Positions 1-4,269 of a stretch of 7,203 nt of DNA are shown here, one piece after another. Origin of the DNA: Candidatus Saccharimonadia bacterium. Lineage in GTDB: Bacteria; Patescibacteriota; Saccharimonadia; Saccharimonadales; SZUA-47. Position numbers and translations under genes: made by a program. The notes under the pieces are model-generated. The model was not told where the DNA came from and ran no database searches. It worked only from the letters and a program-made list of their open reading frames with translations. How positions within the stretch are numbered: the stretch's first letter is position 1; each line of letters begins with the position of its first letter. The stretch covers positions 1-7,203 of the forward strand of contig CALLJT010000024.1 in the NCBI GenBank assembly GCA_938050265.1, given 5' to 3'.

Positions 1-223
1 GAACCCCGATATAGACCCAGAAAACTACGGGCAACTGAACGTCGAGCAAAGTGATGTGTCGCTTTACGATGTGACAAGAGCGATTGCATTCACTGCGATG
101 CTGCCTCTGGTTGGAAAAACAACTAAGAACACGGATAGTAACTTCAGCGGGAGGAGTCCTGTAAGTGGCTGGAATGTTTCTTCCGGAGGAATCACTGACA
201 CTAGCAGGCGCAGAAGAAAATAA
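1..223 (+). CDS. C-terminal fragment of an unrecognised protein (5' end outside window)
   Basis: Reading frame 2 is open from the left edge to a TAA at 221-223 and gives 73 residues, beginning NPDIDPENYGQLNVEQ and ending TSRRRRK. No start codon with a ribosome binding site is visible, so this is taken as the tail of a longer gene. The fragment is polar, with one mildly hydrophobic stretch at about residues 26-37 (RAIAFTAMLPLV), then a Ser/Gly/Asn-rich segment and a very basic last five residues. I recognise no domain. Five of its six Arg codons are AGA or AGG, unlike rpoB and rpoC downstream, which mostly use CGN. The next gene starts 32 nt further on the same strand, so the two are probably co-transcribed. 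An artefactual open frame is possible because the piece is short, but the closely spaced downstream gene with a strong ribosome binding site supports a real gene end. Confidence 0.6.
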   Translation, partial: NPDIDPENYGQLNVEQSDVSLYDVTRAIAFTAMLPLVGKTTKNTDSNFSGRSPVSGWNVSSGGITDTSRRRRK

Positions 224-243
224 GTATTTCATAAGACACGCAC

Positions 244-252
244 AGGGAGGTG
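244..252 (+). promoter_or_regulatory. Strong Shine-Dalgarno deciding the start of the 67-aa gene
   Basis: AGGGAGGTG is close to the full anti-Shine-Dalgarno complement and lies 5-6 nt before the ATG at 256. It overlaps the alternative GTG start at 250, which is therefore rejected. Confidence 0.7.
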
Positions 253-255
253 CAT

Positions 256-459
256 ATGACTAGTCCATTCGAAAACAACGGCGACATAATGCAGCCAGTC
301 ACAGAAAATCAACAGCCGCCTGATGACCAACTGGGTCGTATTGGCGCAGCAAGATTAGCAGTAGCTGCATGCCTCACTGCTCCATTGTTATTTAATTTTT
401 CTCCAAGTAAGCCAAGTGCAAGCGGAGACGGCAAGGGCAATATTTTCTGGCAGCCGTAA
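256..459 (+). CDS. Small unknown protein (67 aa) with one hydrophobic segment
   Basis: I do not recognise this protein. The ATG at 256 is chosen over the in-frame GTG at 250 because AGGGAGGTG (244-252) is an excellent Shine-Dalgarno ending about 5 nt before that ATG, and the GTG lies inside it. The product has a polar, Gln/Asn/Pro-rich N-terminal half (residues 1-27), then a hydrophobic stretch at about residues 29-48 (IGAARLAVAACLTAPLLFNF), then a Ser/Pro/Gly-rich tail ending IFWQP. The hydrophobic stretch could be a single membrane span. VAAC (residues 36-39) fits a lipobox pattern, but it lies unusually far from the N-terminus and only about five residues after the last Arg, so a lipoprotein call is weak. 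The gene sits 32 nt behind the preceding gene end and is likely in the same transcript. It is separated from rpoB by a 325-bp non-coding leader, so it is probably not part of the rpoBC operon. Confidence 0.6.
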   Translation: MTSPFENNGDIMQPVTENQQPPDDQLGRIGAARLAVAACLTAPLLFNFSPSKPSASGDGKGNIFWQP

Positions 460-502
460 GGACGCTCACTTACGATTAAGCACGTTCAGTATAACTGGAT
501 AC

Positions 503-531
503 TTGACTCGGAGCTCTCGAATCTATATCCT
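503..531 (+). promoter_or_regulatory. Candidate σ70-type promoter P1 for rpoBC
   Basis: TTGACT (503-508) matches the -35 consensus at five of six positions. TATCCT (526-531) follows after exactly 17 nt and matches the -10 consensus at four of six; TATATC at 524-529 is an alternative with 15-nt spacing. Transcription would begin near 538 and give an untranslated leader of about 245 nt before rpoB. The call rests on consensus matching only. Confidence 0.4.
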
Positions 532-581
532 TGGTACTAAGAAGTAGTATACCCGTGAGCTGTGTGTTTTAAGGTTTTGCA

Positions 582-602
582 TGTGATGCGGATCTGTGAT
601 GC
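582..602 (+). repeat. Direct repeat TGTGATGC in the rpoB leader
   Basis: TGTGATGC occurs at 582-589 and again at 595-602, a 13-bp repeat period (just over one helical turn). GCAT at 579-582 can pair with ATGC of either copy, so in RNA the repeat offers two alternative short pairings. It could be a tandem protein-binding site on DNA or a structural switch on RNA, or chance. Confidence 0.35.
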
Positions 603-641
603 ACGGGATAAGGCCACGTTGTAGTAGTGTTCTTCTGATCA

Positions 642-671
642 AAGACACCAAATAGTAACAACGCGTATAAC
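642..671 (+). promoter_or_regulatory. Candidate promoter P2 for rpoBC
   Basis: TATAAC (666-671) matches the -10 consensus at five of six positions. AAGACA (642-647), 18 nt upstream, is a weak -35 with four of six matches. Transcription would start near 678, just before the hairpin at 689-713, leaving a leader of about 107 nt. This is weaker at the -35 than P1; the two could be alternative or tandem promoters. Confidence 0.3.
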
Positions 672-688
672 AGCAAGCATGCAGGCAA

Positions 689-713
689 ACGTATGGCCGT
701 AGGAGTCATACGT
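689..713 (+). promoter_or_regulatory. Leader hairpin 1 upstream of rpoB
   Basis: Bases 689-697 (ACGTATGGC) pair with 705-713 (GTCATACGT): nine consecutive pairs including one G·U, with a 7-nt loop at 698-704 (CGTAGGA). No T-tract follows, so it is not a rho-independent terminator. It lies about 70 nt before the rpoB start and inside either predicted transcript. Confidence 0.45.
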
Positions 714-733
714 GTCTGTATCGTGTGTACGGA

Positions 734-771
734 GTAATCACATATGAAACGTCGGTAGTTTCTATGTATAC
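734..771 (+). promoter_or_regulatory. Leader hairpin 2 abutting the rpoB ribosome binding site
   Basis: Bases 740-750 pair with 758-767: two blocks of five Watson-Crick pairs separated by a single bulged T at 745, with a 7-nt loop at 751-757 (GTCGGTA). Past a small internal loop, GTA (734-736) can pair with TAC (769-771). The structure ends immediately before the GAAAAGGG that serves as rpoB's ribosome binding site, leaving that site single-stranded but close to the helix. The ATG of a four-codon open frame (744-758) lies in the left arm. The position suggests control of translation initiation, which is inference. Confidence 0.5.
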
Positions 772-773
772 GA

Positions 774-779
774 AAAGGG
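774..779 (+). promoter_or_regulatory. Weak Shine-Dalgarno of rpoB
   Basis: AAAGGG ends 5 nt before the rpoB ATG at 785. It is a much poorer match than the sites of the 67-aa gene and of rpoC. An out-of-frame ATG at 781 opens only 20 codons and is less well spaced. Confidence 0.5.
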
Positions 780-784
780 CATGA

Positions 785-3700
785 ATGGCACAAGCAACCA
801 CGAAGTCTCAGAGCGCGAAGCGCGCAGGGGCAAAAGAGCGTAAGTTTTTCACAAAACAAAAAGAGATCATCGATCTTCCAAACCTGATTAATCACCAAAA
901 CACCTCGTTTCAGTGGTTTGTCGAAGAAGGCTTGGGTGAAATATTGTCAGAAATCAGTCCGATAGACGACTATACTGGTCAGAAACTCAGTATCCGGTTC
1001 AAAGATTATCATTTCGAAGACCCAAAAACGACAGAGCAGGAAGCACGAGAAAACAACATCAGCTACGAAGCACCACTTAAAGCGGTCGCAGAGCTGACAA
1101 ACAAAGTCACTGGTGAAGTAAAAAGCCAGGAAATCTACCTCGGCGACTACCCGTGGATGACGACTCGCGGTACGTTTGTGATCAACGGTGCAGAGCGTGT
1201 GGTTGTGAGCCAGCTGATCCGAAGCGCTGGTGTGTTCTATACGTCATCTATCGTCGGTGGCAAAAACGCCTACGGTGCCAAGGTGATACCTGGTCGTGGT
1301 GCGTGGCTTGAGTTTGAAACTGCTAAAAACGGTGCGTTGTTCGTAAAAATCGATCGTAAGCGCAAAATGCCAGTCACGACACTACTACGTGCGTTTGGTA
1401 TGACCGAAGCACAGATGCGCGACGCGTTTGCTGCAGTCGACGCTGATACAAACAGCCACCTAGCCGCAACACTTGAAAAAGACCCTGCCAAAGGTGTCAA
1501 CGAATCCCTCATTGAAGTCTACCGACGACTTCGACCAGGTGACTTGGCGACCGTGGATAACGCGCGTAGTCTGATCGAAAACATGTTTTTCAACTACAAA
1601 CGGTTTGATTTTAGCCGGGTAGGTCGCTACAAGATCAATAAACGACTCGATATGGACGTGCCAAATACTGCTGAAAACCGCGTCATGCGGCTCGAAGACC
1701 TGATCGCAGTCATTACCGAACTCATCAGGCTTAACGTCACACAGGATCCAGCAGACGACATCGACAGCCTGGCTAACCGTCGCATCAAACTGGTTGGTGA
1801 GCTCGTACAACGTCAGTTCCGCATCGGACTCCTCCGTATGGAGCGTAACGCTAAAGACCGCATGTCTATGAGTGATATCGAAACTGTAACTCCTGGACAG
1901 CTGATTAATGCGCGTCCTATTGTCGCAGCGGTTCGTGAGTTTTTCGCGAGTTCACAGTTGAGCCAGTTTATGGATCAGATCAACCCACTCAGTGAGCTTG
2001 CGCACAAACGTCGCCTGAGCTCTATGGGGCCTGGTGGTCTGTCACGTGAACGTGCAGGGTTCGAAGTTCGTGACGCACACGCGACACACTACGGTCGTAT
2101 CTGCCCAGTTGAGACGCCAGAAGGTGCAAACATCGGTCTTGTGCTCAACATGGCTATGTACGCACGTGTGAATGAGTATGGGTTCGTTGAGACGCCGTAC
2201 CGTGTTGTCAAAAACGGTGCAGTCACTGAAGAAATCAAGTTCCTTGATGCAGCTGACGAAGAACAAGCAGTTATCGCCAGCGCTGGTGAAGAACTCGACG
2301 GCAAAAACAAGTTCGTCCATGACCGCGTGAGCGCACGAAGCCACCTGGTATCTACAGAAGTCGATGCTGATGATGTCACTTATATGGACGCATCACCGCG
2401 TCAGACGATTGGTTCAAGTGCCGGACTGATCCCATTCATTGAGAAAAACTATGTATACCGGTCACTCATGGGCAGTAACCAGCAGCGTCAGGCTGTACCA
2501 CTAGTACGCCCTGAAGCACCACATGTTGGAACTGGTATGGAAGGACTCGTCGCACGGAACTCCGGACAGGTCATCGTCGCGGAAGAAGACGGCGAAGTTC
2601 TGGAGGCGCATTCAGCCAAAGTTGTTGTCGCCTACGGAAAACGCAAAACAACCTACAACCCGATACACTTTGTTCGCAGTAACGAAGGATCATCTATCAA
2701 CCAGAAGGTCGTCGTGTCGTCTGGTGACAAAGTCAAAGCCGGCGACATCCTAATCGAAGGTATGTCTATAGATAACGGCGAACTGGCACTTGGTAAAAAC
2801 CTGCTGGTCGCGTTCATGCCGTGGCACGGATATAACTTTGAAGACGCGATTGTTATTTCGCGCCGTCTCGTTGAAGACGACACTATGACAAGCGTACACA
2901 TCGTGGACTACATGACAGAAGTACGTGAAACAAAGCTCGGCCCTGAGGTCGTCACACGAGATATACCGAACGTGTCAGAAGAAGCACTCCGCCATCTCGA
3001 CGAAGACGGCATTGTGCGTATCGGTGCAGATGTACACCCAGGTGACATACTGGTCGGTAAAATCACTCCAAAAGGTGAGCAGGAACTCAGCTCAGAAGAG
3101 CGACTACTGCGCGCTATATTCGGTGAAAAAGCCAAAGAAGTTCGTGATACGTCACAGCGCATGAGCAATGGTAAGCACGGCAAAGTTGTCGGTGTGAAAG
3201 TGTTCTCACGAGCAAATGGTCATGACCTCAAAGCAGGTGTGATCATGCAGATCCAGGTGTTTGTCGCACAGATGCGTAAAATATCTGTTGGTGACAAGCT
3301 CGGTGGACGTCACGGCAACAAAGGTGTTATCGCACGTATTTTGCCGCAGGAAGACATGCCGTTTACAGAAGACGGTACGCCGGTAGACATCGTGCTAAAC
3401 CCACTGGGTGTTCCAAGTCGTATGAACATCGGACAGTTGTTCGAAACACACCTTGGTATGGCCGCACGTGCACTCGGATTCAACATTGCGACTCCATCGT
3501 TTGACGGTGTGAGTAACGAAAAAATCCGTGAGCTACTCACCGAAGCTGGACTACCAGACGACGGAAAACAACAGCTATTTGACGGTGAAACAGGCGATCC
3601 GTTCGCAGAGCGAACAACGGTCGGGTCTATGTACATGATCAAACTCAACCACATGATTGTCGACAAAATCCACGCACGATCAACCGGGCCATACACGATG

Positions 3701-4267
3701 GTGACGCAGCAGCCTCTCGGCGGTAAAGCGCAAAACGGTGGTCAGAGGTTCGGGGAAATGGAAGTCTGGGCACTTGAAGCATACGGCGCAGCCAATACGC
3801 TCCAGGAAATGCTCACACTCAAGTCTGACGACGTGTTTGGACGTAGTAAAGCCTACGAGTCAATCATCAAAGGCACTGAGATTGTTGGGCCTAAGGTTCC
3901 AGAAAGTTTCAACGTCTTGGTGAAAGAACTCCAGGGACTTGGACTGAAGGTCGACCTGATTAACAAAGACAACAGCGTACTCGACGCAGAAGACATGCTG
4001 TCAAAAGCAGTCAAAGACGAGTCTGACAATGCATCAACCATCGAAGTACCACAGGAAGAAGCTTCTAATGTCGACGTGACAGAAGACGCAGCGCCTGCAA
4101 GTGATTTCGCAGACGTAGAAGACGACATCAAAACAGCAGCAGAGGGAGAGCCTGATGCAGCGGTAGACGTCACCGACACAGTCGAAGAAACAGAAGAGAT
4201 TGTTGCGGACGCCGAGAGCGAACCAGCAGCAGACGATCAACCAGCAACCGAAAAGGAGGAGGCGTAA
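785..4267 (+). CDS. rpoB: DNA-directed RNA polymerase subunit β
   Basis: This is the β subunit, half of the catalytic core that polymerises RNA from NTPs with β', the α dimer and ω. Visible landmarks are the protrusion/lobe ([16 protein letters not shown], 129-144), the rifampicin pocket (391-414), [15 protein letters not shown] (438-452), the active-site NFEDAI (684-689, Glu686/Asp687), the catalytic-channel lysines Lys838 (VGDK) and Lys846 (GNKG), and the C-terminal clamp/switch region ([17 protein letters not shown], 985-1001). The full length is 1160 residues, but residues 1077-1160 are an acidic tail, so the core is compact and lacks the large proteobacterial insertions. Asn984 and Asn1004 replace near-universal aromatics beside switch 3. 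The start at 785 gives MAQATTK, a short basic N-terminus that runs straight into conserved sequence. rpoC follows after 2 nt and is probably translationally coupled; a structured leader precedes the gene. The only cysteine I see is Cys440. Identification is secure. Confidence 0.99.
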   Translation: MAQATTKSQSAKRAGAKERKFFTKQKEIIDLPNLINHQNTSFQWFVEEGLGEILSEISPIDDYTGQKLSIRFKDYHFEDPKTTEQEARENNISYEAPLKAVAELTNKVTGEVKSQEIYLGDYPWMTTRGTFVINGAERVVVSQLIRSAGVFYTSSIVGGKNAYGAKVIPGRGAWLEFETAKNGALFVKIDRKRKMPVTTLLRAFGMTEAQMRDAFAAVDADTNSHLAATLEKDPAKGVNESLIEVYRRLRPGDLATVDNARSLIENMFFNYKRFDFSRVGRYKINKRLDMDVPNTAENRVMRLEDLIAVITELIRLNVTQDPADDIDSLANRRIKLVGELVQRQFRIGLLRMERNAKDRMSMSDIETVTPGQLINARPIVAAVREFFASSQLSQFMDQINPLSELAHKRRLSSMGPGGLSRERAGFEVRDAHATHYGRICPVETPEGANIGLVLNMAMYARVNEYGFVETPYRVVKNGAVTEEIKFLDAADEEQAVIASAGEELDGKNKFVHDRVSARSHLVSTEVDADDVTYMDASPRQTIGSSAGLIPFIEKNYVYRSLMGSNQQRQAVPLVRPEAPHVGTGMEGLVARNSGQVIVAEEDGEVLEAHSAKVVVAYGKRKTTYNPIHFVRSNEGSSINQKVVVSSGDKVKAGDILIEGMSIDNGELALGKNLLVAFMPWHGYNFEDAIVISRRLVEDDTMTSVHIVDYMTEVRETKLGPEVVTRDIPNVSEEALRHLDEDGIVRIGADVHPGDILVGKITPKGEQELSSEERLLRAIFGEKAKEVRDTSQRMSNGKHGKVVGVKVFSRANGHDLKAGVIMQIQVFVAQMRKISVGDKLGGRHGNKGVIARILPQEDMPFTEDGTPVDIVLNPLGVPSRMNIGQLFETHLGMAARALGFNIATPSFDGVSNEKIRELLTEAGLPDDGKQQLFDGETGDPFAERTTVGSMYMIKLNHMIVDKIHARSTGPYTMVTQQPLGGKAQNGGQRFGEMEVWALEAYGAANTLQEMLTLKSDDVFGRSKAYESIIKGTEIVGPKVPESFNVLVKELQGLGLKVDLINKDNSVLDAEDMLSKAVKDESDNASTIEVPQEEASNVDVTEDAAPASDFADVEDDIKTAAEGEPDAAVDVTDTVEETEEIVADAESEPAADDQPATEKEEA
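4253..4262 (+). promoter_or_regulatory. rpoC Shine-Dalgarno embedded in the rpoB C-terminal codons
   Basis: AAGGAGGAGG lies inside the last codons of rpoB (AAG GAG GAG GCG TAA) and ends 7 nt before the rpoC ATG at 4270. The double GGAGG gives two registers. This supports both the rpoC start and β to β' translational coupling. Confidence 0.8.
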
Positions 4268-4269
4268 CA

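Larger units (their letters stand above)
460..784 (+). other. Non-coding leader region upstream of rpoB (325 bp)
   Basis: No convincing gene lies here on either strand. Reading left to right it holds a candidate promoter (503-531), a direct repeat TGTGATGC (582-589 and 595-602), a second candidate promoter (642-671), a hairpin (689-713), a second hairpin just before the rpoB ribosome binding site (740-767), and the rpoB Shine-Dalgarno (777-779). Very short open frames with weak ribosome-site support occur at 583-624 and 744-758 (Met-Lys-Arg-Arg-stop). A leader of this length with paired structures fits a regulated 5' untranslated region for rpoBC. In many bacteria rplJ and rplL would occupy this place; they are absent. 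No tRNA, riboswitch family or rho-independent terminator was recognised. Confidence 0.6.

Noticed and set aside
455..474. Hairpin CGTAAG...CTTACG overlapping the stop of the 67-aa gene
   Set aside because: Six pairs with an 8-nt loop and no following T-tract; too weak to call a terminator.
511..527. tRNA-like T-loop (CTCGAAT)
   Set aside because: The flanking stems do not pair and there is no acceptor or anticodon arm around it.
533..570. Hairpin GGTACTAAG...TATACC followed by GTTTT, terminator-like
   Set aside because: The stem is short with a two-base bulge, and the T-run is about 15 nt away from it.
583..624. Leader peptide starting GTG ATG CGG
   Set aside because: It is 13 codons with only AAGG at marginal spacing and no recognisable composition bias or attenuator.
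781..843. Alternative ATG just before the rpoB start
   Set aside because: It is out of frame with rpoB and opens only 20 codons (MNGTSNHEV...).
569..898. Minus-strand open frame across the leader and rpoB start
   Set aside because: It overlaps conserved rpoB codons by over 100 bases, has no good ribosome site, and its low-complexity Cys/Leu-rich product looks like a shadow frame.
3310..3696. Longest minus-strand frame within rpoB
   Set aside because: It is antisense to highly conserved β codons (GDK to GPYTM) and has no independent support.
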